The position numbers were made by a program, and so were the translations under genes. Of a stretch of DNA of 64,000 bases, positions 54,568 through 63,640 are shown one piece after another. Position 1 is the stretch's first letter, and each line of letters opens with the position of its first letter. The notes below the pieces were generated by a model that was not told the origin of the DNA, made no database searches, and worked only from the letters and a program-made list of their open reading frames with translations. Origin of the DNA: Winogradskyella ouciana (GTDB lineage: Bacteria; Bacteroidota; Bacteroidia; Flavobacteriales; Flavobacteriaceae); assembly GCF_009709615.1 (NCBI RefSeq), contig NZ_WJYA01000007.1:1-64000 (forward strand), given 5' to 3'.

Positions 54568-57558
54568 TTAGTTGTGATTATGTGCTATGTGTTCGTTATC
54601 CATTGAGTCGCAATGCAACAATTCCTTTTCTTTCTTCTTTACAGGCTGAGTTTTTAAGCCTTTATTTTTATCTTGAAGCATAAGATTGATCAGTTCATTT
54701 TTTTCTTTCTTAACTGCTTCACGCATTTGCTTATCTTTTTCAATATCAAAATAAGTCACACCTTCAATAATGGTTTTCTCAGCTTTGGCGTAAACTGATA
54801 AAGGGTGGTCAGACCACAGAACGACATCTGCATCTTTTCCAACTTTTAAGCTTCCTACGCGATCATCTAAATGTAAAAGTTTAGCAGGATTCAGCGTTAC
54901 AAACTTTAACGCGTCCTCTTCACTAATATCACCATATTTAACTGACTTCGCCGCTTCTTGGTTTAGTCGTCTAGACATTTCAGCATCATCACTATTAATA
55001 GCCACAGTCACTCCTGCATTGTGCATTATAGCAGCATTGTATGGAATGGCATCATTAACTTCGTATTTATAAGCCCACCAATCACTGAAGGTAGAACCAC
55101 CAACTCCGTGATCTTTCATTTTGTCGGCAACTTTATAACCTTCAAGAATATGTGTGAATGTATTGATGTTAAAGTCGAACTTTTCAGCAACTTTCATCAA
55201 CATATTGATTTCACTCTGTACATAAGAGTGACACGAGATAAATCGCTCTTTGTTTAAGATTTCTGCCAAAACTTCCATTTCGGCATCCTTGCGATATGGT
55301 TTTCCGCTTTTCTTTGCCTCATCATAAGCTTTTGCTCTAGAGAAATAATCCATAAACACTTGCTCAACTCCCATTCGAGATTGAGGAAAACGCTCATTTC
55401 TACTAGAACGCGACTGCTTTACATTTTCGCCTAATGCGAATTTGATAAACTTAGGTGAGTTGTCATATACTAAATCGTCAGCAGCTTCTCCCCATTTCAG
55501 TTTAATGATGGCAGAACGTCCTCCGATAGGGTTTGCTGAACCATGTAAAATCTGGATAGAGGTAACTCCACCGGCAAGATTTCTGTAAATGTCTATGTCT
55601 TCATCATCCAGAACATCTTCTATAGTTACTTCGGCAGAAGAATTCTGACCGCCTTCATTAATTGAAGCCGCAGCGATATGTGAGTGCTCATCTATAATAC
55701 CAGCAGTGATATGCTTGCCAGTTGCGTCTATAACTGTGGCACCACTGTCTGAAAGATTTTTTCCAATTTTTGAAATTTTACCATTCTTTATTAAGATGTC
55801 AGTATTCTCTAAGATACCATCTTCTTCATTGGTCCAAACCGTTGCGTTTTTGAATAGTAAGGTTTCTGATTTAGGTTTTTCGGTAAATCCGAAAGCAAGA
55901 TTTGGATATGTGATTGGACTCATAAAAGCATCTTCAGACTTAGAGTCCATTTCTTTTTTATCCTTGCTTTTTTCTTCAGCTTCTTTATCCGCTTTATTGG
56001 CGTAAAACGATAACTCGTTGCCATTAGGCATTATAGCTTTACCGTTTAAACTATTTCCGCTTGAAGCATTTGCCACAACTCTGACGAATTCCTTTTTTGT
56101 GCTATCAGCTGTTTTAAAGGTTAAGTTAACCCAATCATCAGTATAGCTCATTTTAGTTCCAAGGCTTTTATCTCCGCTTTCTAATTTGGCTTTAGGTTTA
56201 CTTGTGCTTCCTGAAATGGATAGCTTATAATCATCACCAGCCAATTTAAAATTATAATCACCGTCGATATCCTTTACATTCATGTTTTCAATAACATGTG
56301 CATTACCTTGAACCCAGTTTTCATAGAGTTTGGTCTTTTTATCAAAAATATCACCAGACGTGATTAAGAAGTTGGCATAGCTTCCTTCTTTTAACGTTCC
56401 AAGTACATCAGATTTTCCTAATAAATTAGCAGGAACTGTTGTTAGGGCTTCTAATGCTTTTTGCTTTGAAAGCCCACTTTCAATGGCTTTTATAAGATTA
56501 GTCTTAAATGCATTTTTCTTTTTAAGACCGTGTGTTGTTAAAGCGAACGGAATTCCATTTTCCGCTAATAACCTCGGATTGTGAGGCTCTTGGTTCCAAG
56601 CGCGCATATCACTCAATGATAATGTGGATGCTAAAAAAGCATTCTCCACATCGTAAGCTGCTCTAAAATCAATTGGAAGAATTAACGTGGCATTTGTACC
56701 TTTTACCTCGTCTAGACGTTCATACTCATCACCACCTCCAAGAATGGTGTATTGAATGTTGAAGGCATCTCCAACTTTATCAGCACGCAAGACATTAGCT
56801 CTACTGCCAGCTTCAAAAATTTGCAATAAGTTTTTGTTGCCGTTAAGTGCTTCTAAAGATAAATCTTTAGTGTCAATATTTCCATCGGCATACCATTTAG
56901 CATCATTGTACATTTGACGTAATAATGCCATACTTCCCATTATAGAAGAAGGATAAGCCTGACGCGATGTTACACTTTTACTAAATGAAAAATGTTGCGA
57001 GGTTTCGCCATCAACGACACGTACAGAGTTGTCGGCATCATTGTTCAGTGCAATCAGAGCACCTGTACCTCTAACAATACCATCTGGCATGTGTGTATTT
57101 ACAACACCAAAACCAAGTTTGTGAAGTTCTGATGCTTTTTTTGAATCATACTTGAAACTAGCCATCACATCTTGCTCTGGCATCACGTGGTCGTTCCAGT
57201 AAAAACCGCTTCGACTTGCGGCATATCTTGGGCCATTACCACCACGTTCTGGTTTTTTAGCACCAAACGAGGTGTAAATATCAATAAAGGAAGGGTAAAT
57301 AGTTTTTCCTGTGAGATCGATTTGAGTTGTATTCTTAGGAAGGTTAACCGATTTACCAACACTAACCACCTTGCCATCTTTTATTAATAGCGTGCCGTTT
57401 TCAATGACTTCTGTTGGTGAAACATGAATAGTTGCATTGGTTAATGCAGTGTAGTTAGAATTAGTTGCTTTTACTCCACTGTTGGTAGGGAAGTAGTCTT
57501 GTGCAAATAATGAGAAACTGCACATAAAAATGAGCAGCCGTAAGTGTACTTTTATCAT
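54568..57558 (-). CDS. Secreted double amidohydrolase: inactive-looking N-half fused to an active-looking C-half (996 aa)
   Basis: Signal peptide MIKVHLRLLIFMCSFSLFAQ. N-half (about 30-430) has the amidohydrolase frame (NATIHVSPTEVIENGTLLIK, LTGKTIYPSFIDIYTSFGA, GTLKEGSYANFLIT) but no HxH. A linker beta-domain follows (about 440-560). C-half (about 565-960) keeps the ligands: TAGIIDEHSHIAAA (HxH), FISCHSYVQ (His), NTFTHILEGYKV (His) and VAINSDDAEMSRRLN (Asp), like imidazolonepropionase-type enzymes. The C-terminus is Lys-rich, ending HIAHNHN. Substrate unknown; the family handles cyclic amides or peptides. It is followed by the 434-aa paralogue. Confidence 0.88.
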   Translation of the reverse strand: MIKVHLRLLIFMCSFSLFAQDYFPTNSGVKATNSNYTALTNATIHVSPTEVIENGTLLIKDGKVVSVGKSVNLPKNTTQIDLTGKTIYPSFIDIYTSFGAKKPERGGNGPRYAASRSGFYWNDHVMPEQDVMASFKYDSKKASELHKLGFGVVNTHMPDGIVRGTGALIALNNDADNSVRVVDGETSQHFSFSKSVTSRQAYPSSIMGSMALLRQMYNDAKWYADGNIDTKDLSLEALNGNKNLLQIFEAGSRANVLRADKVGDAFNIQYTILGGGDEYERLDEVKGTNATLILPIDFRAAYDVENAFLASTLSLSDMRAWNQEPHNPRLLAENGIPFALTTHGLKKKNAFKTNLIKAIESGLSKQKALEALTTVPANLLGKSDVLGTLKEGSYANFLITSGDIFDKKTKLYENWVQGNAHVIENMNVKDIDGDYNFKLAGDDYKLSISGSTSKPKAKLESGDKSLGTKMSYTDDWVNLTFKTADSTKKEFVRVVANASSGNSLNGKAIMPNGNELSFYANKADKEAEEKSKDKKEMDSKSEDAFMSPITYPNLAFGFTEKPKSETLLFKNATVWTNEEDGILENTDILIKNGKISKIGKNLSDSGATVIDATGKHITAGIIDEHSHIAAASINEGGQNSSAEVTIEDVLDDEDIDIYRNLAGGVTSIQILHGSANPIGGRSAIIKLKWGEAADDLVYDNSPKFIKFALGENVKQSRSSRNERFPQSRMGVEQVFMDYFSRAKAYDEAKKSGKPYRKDAEMEVLAEILNKERFISCHSYVQSEINMLMKVAEKFDFNINTFTHILEGYKVADKMKDHGVGGSTFSDWWAYKYEVNDAIPYNAAIMHNAGVTVAINSDDAEMSRRLNQEAAKSVKYGDISEEDALKFVTLNPAKLLHLDDRVGSLKVGKDADVVLWSDHPLSVYAKAEKTIIEGVTYFDIEKDKQMREAVKKEKNELINLMLQDKNKGLKTQPVKKKEKELLHCDSMDNEHIAHNHN

Positions 57559-57636
57559 AAAGTTGATGAGTTAAATTAGAGGACTAAATATAGGAATATT
57601 CACAAAAACTAGGGTTGAAATAGAATAATTTAACGT

Positions 57637-58704
57637 TTACAATGCTTTATCACCATAATAATTAACTAGCAGGGCAACAACATAACTATAACTCCTCATG
57701 CCAGCAGATTGATTGTTAGCTTTGAGAAAACTATCGTAGGTATCTGCAAATAAAGGCTCAAGAGGATTTTCGTAAGACTTCCAGAAGCTTTCAACCTCTT
57801 GATAGTTTTTTAAAATACCCTTATTTACAGTAGATAAAATTTCATAATATAGGTCTTTGTCTCTTCTAAAAATTTCCACAAGACAATAGCGTAAAGCAAA
57901 AGTATATCCTGAATATTTAAAATGAATATCATCATTGTGTATAGCAGCGAGACTTCCAATAAAATTGGCTTCATTTTCAGCAGCAAAACCCAACTGATGT
58001 GCTGCTTCATGACAAGAGGTTGTTGGGAATTTGTAAGTTGGCACTAAGCCATTGACTTGTGCTTCATTAGTAAAAGGGTTGAGATAACCCGAAAAACCCA
58101 TGTACGTTAACGCGGTACTGTAAATGGATTTTTTAATGCTTTTAGGCTCATAATATAAATGAGGATATTCTTCTGAAAGTTTTTCATAACCATTCAGAAC
58201 TTTAGCGAAAGCTTCACGTTTAGAAAAAGGCATTTCTACTTTTGTGGAATCGTTTATGGCTAATTGACTATGGATTGTATTCGATTTGTCAATAAGACGT
58301 TTGGTAAAGGAGACTAACTGCTCTGTGGTATAGTCTGCTTTAAGATTTAAGAATTTATATAGAGGCTGCCTGTAATAGTTGAAAGCCCAAAGTATATGAA
58401 AAGCAAAATATGCAATTGATAAAACGGCACCAATATCCAACAACCAGTTTTTGGTGTCTTTCACTACTCGCTTTCTGTTTAACACCAACCATCTAATGGC
58501 ATAGATGCCTGCCAAGGTATAGAAAATATCACCTACCGAAAACGGAATCCAGCCAAAGACATAACGCATCAACTTGGAGATATATACGTAAAGTCCGTTG
58601 CTATAAAACCGCTCTACAAACTCTGGATAGTTTTTTAAGATTGAAATCAATATAATTTGAATTCCAAGAAAAATAACGAGTCCTAGTTTTTTGTTTTTCA
58701 GCAT
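57637..58704 (-). CDS. DUF3810 membrane protein with HExxH-like zinc motif (355 aa)
   Basis: Three N-terminal hydrophobic helices (about residues 8-22, 48-72, 90-112), then a soluble part. The motif TTSCHEAAHQLGFAAENEANF (about 230-250) has HEAAH plus a downstream Glu, as in zincin metallopeptidases. AEVNGLVPTYKFP-type conserved surroundings (TNEAQVNGLVPTYKFP) match the DUF3810 family. Likely a membrane-bound protease facing the periplasm; activity is inferred, not established. A TATTTTTG box is 5 bases before the ATG. Confidence 0.85.
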   Translation of the reverse strand: MLKNKKLGLVIFLGIQIILISILKNYPEFVERFYSNGLYVYISKLMRYVFGWIPFSVGDIFYTLAGIYAIRWLVLNRKRVVKDTKNWLLDIGAVLSIAYFAFHILWAFNYYRQPLYKFLNLKADYTTEQLVSFTKRLIDKSNTIHSQLAINDSTKVEMPFSKREAFAKVLNGYEKLSEEYPHLYYEPKSIKKSIYSTALTYMGFSGYLNPFTNEAQVNGLVPTYKFPTTSCHEAAHQLGFAAENEANFIGSLAAIHNDDIHFKYSGYTFALRYCLVEIFRRDKDLYYEILSTVNKGILKNYQEVESFWKSYENPLEPLFADTYDSFLKANNQSAGMRSYSYVVALLVNYYGDKAL

Positions 58705-58742
58705 GAATCAAAAATAGGGAAAAGTTTGGATTGAACTGTTCT

Positions 58743-58764
58743 CGCAAAGACGCTAAGGCGCTAA
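58743..58764. repeat. Intergenic repeat CGCAAAGACGCTAAGGCGC
   Basis: Matches a short motif often found between genes in Bacteroidota. A single copy was seen in this window. Confidence 0.5.
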
Positions 58765-58998
58765 GTAATTTTAAACTAAATAATGAATGCCTTGTTATAA
58801 CATTAGAATATATCTGTATTTTAATCTAACTTGAGATTCCGACAAGGTCGGAAGCAACGATTTTCAGAAATAATGAGCAATCCTAATGTTGTAAATCTAA
58901 ATCTAGGATTGAAAATTTAAAGTTAATTGATTATAAGATTTTGGATGTATTAGCGAATGGTGCTTTGCAATTTCCTAATAAATCGTTTTGACTTTTTG

Positions 58999-59026
58999 GT
59001 TCGTTTTGTGTCAAGACAAAATGAAC
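58999..59026. repeat. Hairpin element GTTCGTTTTGT / ACAAAATGAAC
   Basis: 11-base arms with one mismatch around loop GTCAAG. It has no U-run, so it is not a typical terminator; probably a dispersed intergenic palindrome. Confidence 0.6.
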
Positions 59027-59121
59027 ATTTGAAATAATCAATCCTTAAAAATTTAAATTTTAGGATTTGGAACCTCCGAAATTTCAAAGAAGAATGACAA
59101 GTGAGAATGGTCTGTATTTTG

Positions 59122-59129
59122 TAATTTTG
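59122..59129 (+). promoter_or_regulatory. Bacteroidota -7 box TAATTTTG for pepD
   Basis: TAATTTTG lies 18 bases before the pepD ATG; -33 element unclear. Confidence 0.5.
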
Positions 59130-59147
59130 CATGCATAAAAAATAAAT

Positions 59148-60611
59148 ATGAATAAGGAAATAAGAAACTTAGAGCCAAAACCACTTTGGAATAAATTCGC
59201 AGATTTAAACGCTGTTCCACGACCTTCAAAAAAAGAGGAACGTGTTATACAGTTTATGAAAGACTTTGGTGCAAACCTAGGATTGGAGACCATAGAAGAC
59301 GAAGTGGGTAACGTCATCATAAGAAAGCCTGCAACCAAAGGTATGGAGGGTAGAAAGCCCATCGTTATGCAGTCGCATTTAGACATGGTACATCAAAAAA
59401 ATAATGATACCGAGTTTGATTTTGATAACCAAGGTATTGAGATGTTTGTGGAAGGAGATTGGGTAAAAGCAAAAGGTACGACGCTGGGTGCGGACAACGG
59501 TCTTGGAGTAGCAACGATTATGGCGATTTTGGAGAGTGATGATATTGAACATCCCGACTTAGAAGCTTTATTTACCATTGACGAAGAAACAGGAATGACA
59601 GGTGCGATGGGATTAAAAGGTGGCATATTGAAAGGAGATATTCTTTTAAATTTAGATACCGAAGAAGATGATGAGATTGGAGTAGGTTGTGCTGGTGGAA
59701 TAGATATCACGGCAACAGGTACATATAATGAAGAGCCTGTGGCGAAGGAAGGCATGATGGCCTATAAGATTGAGGTAAAAGGTCTCCAAGGTGGTCACTC
59801 AGGTATGCAAATCCATGAAGGTTTGGGTAATGCCAACAAAATTATGAACCGTTTGTTATATGCTGTTATCGAAGATGTGAAAATATCTGAAATAGATGGT
59901 GGAAGTTTGCGCAATGCCATACCCAGAGAAAGTGTGGCCACTGTGGTTTTTGAAGCAGATAAAGAAGCTATACTCACAAGCTTGCTAACAGCGTTAGCTG
60001 AAACCATCAAAAAAGAACTTAAAACTATGGAGCCAGACTTAGAAGTTGTCCTTTCTAAAACAGAGCTACCAGAAAAAACAATGCCATTTGAAGCACAAGC
60101 GCAAATTGTCTACGCTATATATGCTGCGCACAATGGTGTGTATCGTATGAGTGCTGATATTACAGATTTGGTTGAAACCTCTAATAATATAGCAAGAGTG
60201 ATTGTAAAGGATGGCGAAATTAAAGTAGGCTGTTTAACCCGTAGTTCTGTGGAATCCTCAAAAATGGATTTAGCAAATAGGCTACGTGCTACGTTTGAAT
60301 TAGCTGGTTGCGATGTTGAATTCTCAGGTGAGTATCCTGGTTGGCAACCTAATATGGATTCAGATATCCTAAAAGTAATGGTGCCAATCTACGAACGACT
60401 AAACAATGGAGAAAAGCCTCATGTGGCCGCTTGCCACGCAGGATTGGAATGCGGTATTCTTGGTCAGAATTACCCGAATATGGATATGATTAGTTTTGGC
60501 CCGAATATTAAAGGTGCGCATTCACCAGATGAACGTGCACAGATATCATCGGCTCAGAAGTATTGGGAGTTTGTGTTGGAGATTTTGAAGAATATTCCGC
60601 AGAAGGACTAA
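59148..60611 (+). CDS. pepD: Aminoacyl-histidine dipeptidase, M20 family (487 aa)
   Basis: Zinc dipeptidase of broad specificity (carnosinase-like). Conserved: KPLWNKFADLNAVPRPSKKE at the start, PIVMQSHLDMVHQKNNDTEF (first metal His, Asp; about 82), TTLGADNGLGVATIMAILES (bridging Asp; about 117), FTIDEETGMTGAMGLKG (catalytic Glu pair; about 147) and LNLDTEEDDEIGVGCAGG. The dimerisation/lid domain is about 200-400 (KGLQGGHSGMQIHEG), and the last metal ligand region is FGPNIKGAHSPDERAQISS. Cytoplasmic, no signal peptide. Full length. Followed by a palindromic repeat and a strong terminator. Confidence 0.95.
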   Translation: MNKEIRNLEPKPLWNKFADLNAVPRPSKKEERVIQFMKDFGANLGLETIEDEVGNVIIRKPATKGMEGRKPIVMQSHLDMVHQKNNDTEFDFDNQGIEMFVEGDWVKAKGTTLGADNGLGVATIMAILESDDIEHPDLEALFTIDEETGMTGAMGLKGGILKGDILLNLDTEEDDEIGVGCAGGIDITATGTYNEEPVAKEGMMAYKIEVKGLQGGHSGMQIHEGLGNANKIMNRLLYAVIEDVKISEIDGGSLRNAIPRESVATVVFEADKEAILTSLLTALAETIKKELKTMEPDLEVVLSKTELPEKTMPFEAQAQIVYAIYAAHNGVYRMSADITDLVETSNNIARVIVKDGEIKVGCLTRSSVESSKMDLANRLRATFELAGCDVEFSGEYPGWQPNMDSDILKVMVPIYERLNNGEKPHVAACHAGLECGILGQNYPNMDMISFGPNIKGAHSPDERAQISSAQKYWEFVLEILKNIPQKD

Positions 60612-60625
60612 AGTGTGATCATTTT

Positions 60626-60690
60626 GTCATTCTGAATTTATTTGTGAAAACATATTAATACTTTAGATGCTGAAACAAATTTAGCATGAC
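60626..60690. repeat. Intergenic imperfect palindrome of the GTCATTCTGAAT family
   Basis: Arms GTCATTCTGAATTTATTTG (60626-60644) and CAAATTTAGCATGAC (60676-60690). The right half, AGATGCTGAAACAAATTTAG, resembles 53181-53200. It lies 14 bases after pepD. Confidence 0.8.
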
Positions 60691-60700
60691 AGTAGATAAC

Positions 60701-60740
60701 AAACAAAAAAGGCAGCTGATTCAGCTGCCTTTTTTGTTTG
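60701..60740. terminator. Bidirectional terminator
   Basis: AAACAAAAAAGGCAGC / GCTGCCTTTTTTGTTT arms make an almost perfect 40-base palindrome with both A- and T-tracts, between the convergent pepD and immunophilin genes. Confidence 0.9.
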
Positions 60741-60756
60741 TTCATTTATAGAATTT

Positions 60757-61968
60757 TTACTCAGCTATACTGACTAATTCAATATCAAAAACTAAATTGG
60801 TTTTTGGTGGAATAACTGGTGCTCTTCCAGCTTCTCCATAACCTAAATAATAAGGAATGAAAACTCTGGCTCTATCACCAATCTTCATATTTAACATAGC
60901 TTCTCTAAAACCAGCTACTAAACTTGCTGTTTCGTTATAAGGCATCGTAAACGGAGCATAACCACCTTGTTTTTCTTGTCGTTCATCGTACATTCCGTTT
61001 TTCTCTGCAACAGCTTTCCACGTGGTCCAGAATAAAGTGCCATCTTCAAAATAACCAGCGCAATTTATTTTTACCTGTTGAGATGGATTTGGTTTAACGC
61101 CATCACCTTCATGTGTGAAAATCATGGCCATTCCTGTTGGAGAATCTATACGACGACCATCTAAGGCTTCATTTTTCTTTAGCCAATCAGCTTTGGCTTG
61201 TTTGGCTAGTTCTTCAGCTTTCTTTTCTGCTTCATTTCTAATTGTAGCGAATTCCTCTTCAACCTTAGGCATTTTTTCTTCAAAGACCTTTGGAGCATCA
61301 AAGAACTTTGCATCTTTACCTTTTCTTATAATATTTACCTCTTCAATTATCACATCCTCAACAGGTCTGTGATTACGTGCTCTAGGGTTTACAACTTCTA
61401 CATTAGAAATGGAGTCTTGTACTTCTAGGCCTTTAACCAATTCACCAAAAACCGAATGACAGCTTACACCTCTTTGGTCACAAGGCTTAAGGTTCCCATT
61501 GTCGTCATAGAAGTTTCCTCTTGGATATGGTGCTTCAGTAATAAAAAATTGACTTCCGTTAGTGTTAATACCGCCAGCGTTTGCCATTGATAAAATACCT
61601 GGCTTATCATGTTTAAGGTCTTTATGAAAATCAGCAGCAAATCTATATCCTGGTGTTCCACTACCAGTAGCTGTTGGATCACCACCTTGAATCATAAATT
61701 TATCCATAACTCTATGAAACGTAAGGCTGTCATAAAAAGGTTTCCCTTTGTACTTTTTCTCTGCCATAGGATGGTTGCCCTCAGCAAGTGCTACAAAATT
61801 AGCAACAGTAACAGGTACCTTGTCATAGTGCAATTTTGCCACCATAGTCCCTTTTGAGGTTATAATTTCGGCATAAAGTCCGTCTTCTAAATCTGGGTAT
61901 TTTTCTTGGCAAGAGATATTTGCCAATACCACTAATACAACTAGTGCTGTAAGTGCTTTTTTAATCAT
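60757..61968 (-). CDS. Dual immunophilin lipoprotein: cyclophilin + FKBP peptidyl-prolyl isomerase (403 aa)
   Basis: Lipoprotein signal MIKKALTALVVLVVLANISC. Residues about 30-210 are a cyclophilin-type isomerase (VPVTVANFVALAEGNHP, FHRVMDKFMIQGGDPTATGS, GILSMANAGGINTNGSQFFI). A helical linker follows (about 230-280, Glu/Lys-rich). Residues about 285-403 are an FKBP domain (GYFEDGTLFWTT, FREAMLNMKIGDRARVFIPY, LGYGEAGRAPVIPPKTNLVF). Two prolyl isomerases in one chain suggest a folding factor for secreted or outer-membrane proteins; dual-family immunophilins have been described from Flavobacterium. The start overlaps the gldI stop by 8 bases. Confidence 0.93.
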   Translation of the reverse strand: MIKKALTALVVLVVLANISCQEKYPDLEDGLYAEIITSKGTMVAKLHYDKVPVTVANFVALAEGNHPMAEKKYKGKPFYDSLTFHRVMDKFMIQGGDPTATGSGTPGYRFAADFHKDLKHDKPGILSMANAGGINTNGSQFFITEAPYPRGNFYDDNGNLKPCDQRGVSCHSVFGELVKGLEVQDSISNVEVVNPRARNHRPVEDVIIEEVNIIRKGKDAKFFDAPKVFEEKMPKVEEEFATIRNEAEKKAEELAKQAKADWLKKNEALDGRRIDSPTGMAMIFTHEGDGVKPNPSQQVKINCAGYFEDGTLFWTTWKAVAEKNGMYDERQEKQGGYAPFTMPYNETASLVAGFREAMLNMKIGDRARVFIPYYLGYGEAGRAPVIPPKTNLVFDIELVSIAE

Positions 61969-62494
61969 TTTCTTGGGTTATTGTATTTAAAGTTACTTCA
62001 CAAATTAAAGGAATATTGGTTCCTATTTTTTTATCATCTCCATAGTAACCATAGGCTTTTTGAGATGGAAAAATAAAGGTTACGCTTTCTTCTGGTTTCA
62101 TAAGTTTTAAACCTTCGCGCAGACCAGTAAACAATTCTTGTTTGTCCATCACATAGGTTCTGTTTTCTACATCGTAGATTTCATTACCGTTGATGTCTGA
62201 AATATTATAGTCGAAATCTAAAATGTCACCAAACTCAGGTTGAATAGTATCACTTTCTACTTTGGTATTGTAGTAATACCAAAATCCGCTTTCGGAAGCG
62301 ATATAATTTTTATCTGGATTGTTTTTTATAATGGACTGAATAAGGTTTTTCTCCTTCTCGTTCAGTTTTTTGTTGCGTTCAGCGGATTCTTTAAGAAAAG
62401 AACCAGACTGTACCGATTCTGGCATTCTGGCTTCGGGAGATTTACAACCGAAACACAGTAACATTACTATGATTATGATATGTAGGTTTTTCAT
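61961..62494 (-). CDS. gldI: Gliding motility-associated FKBP-type prolyl isomerase lipoprotein GldI (177 aa)
   Basis: Lipoprotein signal MKNLHIIIIVMLLCFGCKS with Cys at 17. A FKBP-like domain follows (IASESGFWYYYNTKVE, DFDYNISDINGNEIYD, KQELFTGLREGLKLMKPEE, FIFPSQKAYGYYGD, IPLICEVTLNTI). It resembles GldI, which is needed for gliding in Flavobacterium and is thought to help fold T9SS/Gld proteins in the periplasm. The ATG at 62494 was chosen; the 26-residue upstream extension runs into nrnA and lacks a signal. The 11-base gap to nrnA and the 8-base overlap with the immunophilin gene point to one transcript. Confidence 0.88.
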   Translation of the reverse strand: MKNLHIIIIVMLLCFGCKSPEARMPESVQSGSFLKESAERNKKLNEKEKNLIQSIIKNNPDKNYIASESGFWYYYNTKVESDTIQPEFGDILDFDYNISDINGNEIYDVENRTYVMDKQELFTGLREGLKLMKPEESVTFIFPSQKAYGYYGDDKKIGTNIPLICEVTLNTITQEND

Positions 62495-62504
62495 ACTGAA
62501 AAGT

Positions 62505-63536
62505 TTAATGCGCCTTGAGCGCTTGGGACAATTCATCTTTATACTGCGGTAATATACTAATAAATTTATCAATTGTTTCTTGTAGGCTTAAATCGCTACG
62601 TCCACCAGCAGCATTATCGTGGCCTCCACCGTTAAAATGGGCTCTTGAAAATTGATTCACAGAAAACGACCCTTTACTTCGTAAGGATATTTTAATAATC
62701 TCATCTTGATGGTTTTCTATAAAAATAGCGGCAAACACAATGCCTTTTAAAGAAAGTCCATAATTAACAAAACCTTCAGTATCACCTTTTTTAAAGTTGA
62801 ATTCATCCAATTCAGCTTGTGACAACGTAATGTAAGCAGTGTTAAATTCAGGAAGCACTTTTAAATTCTGCATGGCTCTACCCAGCAACTGTAAACGACT
62901 GTAACTGTTGGTGTCGAACACATTATTATGTATCTGGGCATTGTTAGCACCTTTTTCTATTAAGCATCCAACCACCTCATGCGTTCTGCTCGTTGTTGAC
63001 GGAAAGCGAAATGAACCTGTATCCGTCATAATACCAACATATAAACACGTGGCAATAGTGGCATTGATTTTATTTGCATCGTCAAGCATTTCAATAAAAT
63101 TATAAACCATCTCACAAGTAGAAGACATGCTCACATCAGAATAGGTGTATGCAGCATAATCATCTGGTTGTTGATGATGATCTATCATAATTTTAGTGGC
63201 TTCGGAATTTTCCAAAGCTTCTGACATGGCGCCAACTCTACTCAAAGAATTAAAATCTAGTGTAAAAATAAGATCGGCATTATCGATTAGTGTTCGGCTT
63301 TCCTCTGTTTGGTTTTCAAAAATCATAACAGCATCGTCTCCTGGCAACCATTTTAAAAACTCCGGATAATCATTAGGTGCAATCACCGTTGCTGTGTGAT
63401 TATATAGTTTTAAATAATGGTACAAGCCTAGGGTAGAGCCCATGGCATCTCCATCTGGATTTTTATGTGGCACAATAACGATGTGCCTTGGTGTGCTCAA
63501 TAGCGCCTTTATTTCTGGAATCTGGGTTTTAATCAT
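62505..63536 (-). CDS. DHH family phosphoesterase, NrnA-like (343 aa)
   Basis: Nanoribonuclease and/or pAp phosphatase. DHH domain: HIVIVPHKNPDGDAMGSTLG (about 21), FTLDFNSLSRVG (about 85), MIDHHQQPDDYA (about 110, the DHH motif) and MTDTGSFRFPSTTSRTHEVV (about 170). DHHA1 domain with FNGGGHDNAAGG near 310. All metal ligands appear intact. The start is the ATG at 63536 (MIKTQIPEIK); the upstream extension to 63677 reads through intergenic repeats. First gene of nrnA-gldI-immunophilin. Confidence 0.92.
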   Translation of the reverse strand: MIKTQIPEIKALLSTPRHIVIVPHKNPDGDAMGSTLGLYHYLKLYNHTATVIAPNDYPEFLKWLPGDDAVMIFENQTEESRTLIDNADLIFTLDFNSLSRVGAMSEALENSEATKIMIDHHQQPDDYAAYTYSDVSMSSTCEMVYNFIEMLDDANKINATIATCLYVGIMTDTGSFRFPSTTSRTHEVVGCLIEKGANNAQIHNNVFDTNSYSRLQLLGRAMQNLKVLPEFNTAYITLSQAELDEFNFKKGDTEGFVNYGLSLKGIVFAAIFIENHQDEIIKISLRSKGSFSVNQFSRAHFNGGGHDNAAGGRSDLSLQETIDKFISILPQYKDELSQALKAH

Positions 63537-63611
63537 AAGTTGCGAATTTACGATTTTTAGAGGTTTGGTTAAATGTTTTAATATGAAATTAAGAATCCTG
63601 TCATTACAATT

Positions 63612-63640
63612 ATGACACACTGAGCGCAGTCGAAGTGTCA
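63612..63640. repeat. Intergenic repeat TGACACactGAGCGCAGTCGAAGTGTCA
   Basis: TGACAC and GTGTCA arms flank the GAGCGCAGTCGAA core that is also present at 18761-18773 and, inverted, at 17780-17793. A further CTTCGACAAGCTT and GCTCAGCCTGACATT lie just to the right (63669-63740). Upstream of nrnA and ndk. Confidence 0.75.

Larger units (their letters stand above)
58705..59147. other. 443-base divergent gap with repeats
   Basis: Contains a TATTTTTG -7 box for the DUF3810 gene (58709-58716, minus strand), the repeat TCGCAAAGACGCTAAGGCGC (58743-58762), a CCGACAAGGTCGG hairpin (about 58843-58855), a larger hairpin GTTCGTTTTGT / ACAAAATGAAC (58999-59026), and the pepD -7 box (59122-59129). No convincing gene; a 60-residue Lys/Arg-rich reading frame on the minus strand at 58950-59132 looks repeat-derived. 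Confidence 0.6.

Noticed and set aside
58950..59132. 60-codon Lys/Arg-rich frame on the minus strand
   Set aside because: Sits on the hairpin element at 58999-59026 and the pepD promoter; no start context or similarity.
59084..59755. Two antisense frames of 100-120 codons opposite pepD
   Set aside because: Antisense shadows of a well-supported M20 peptidase gene.
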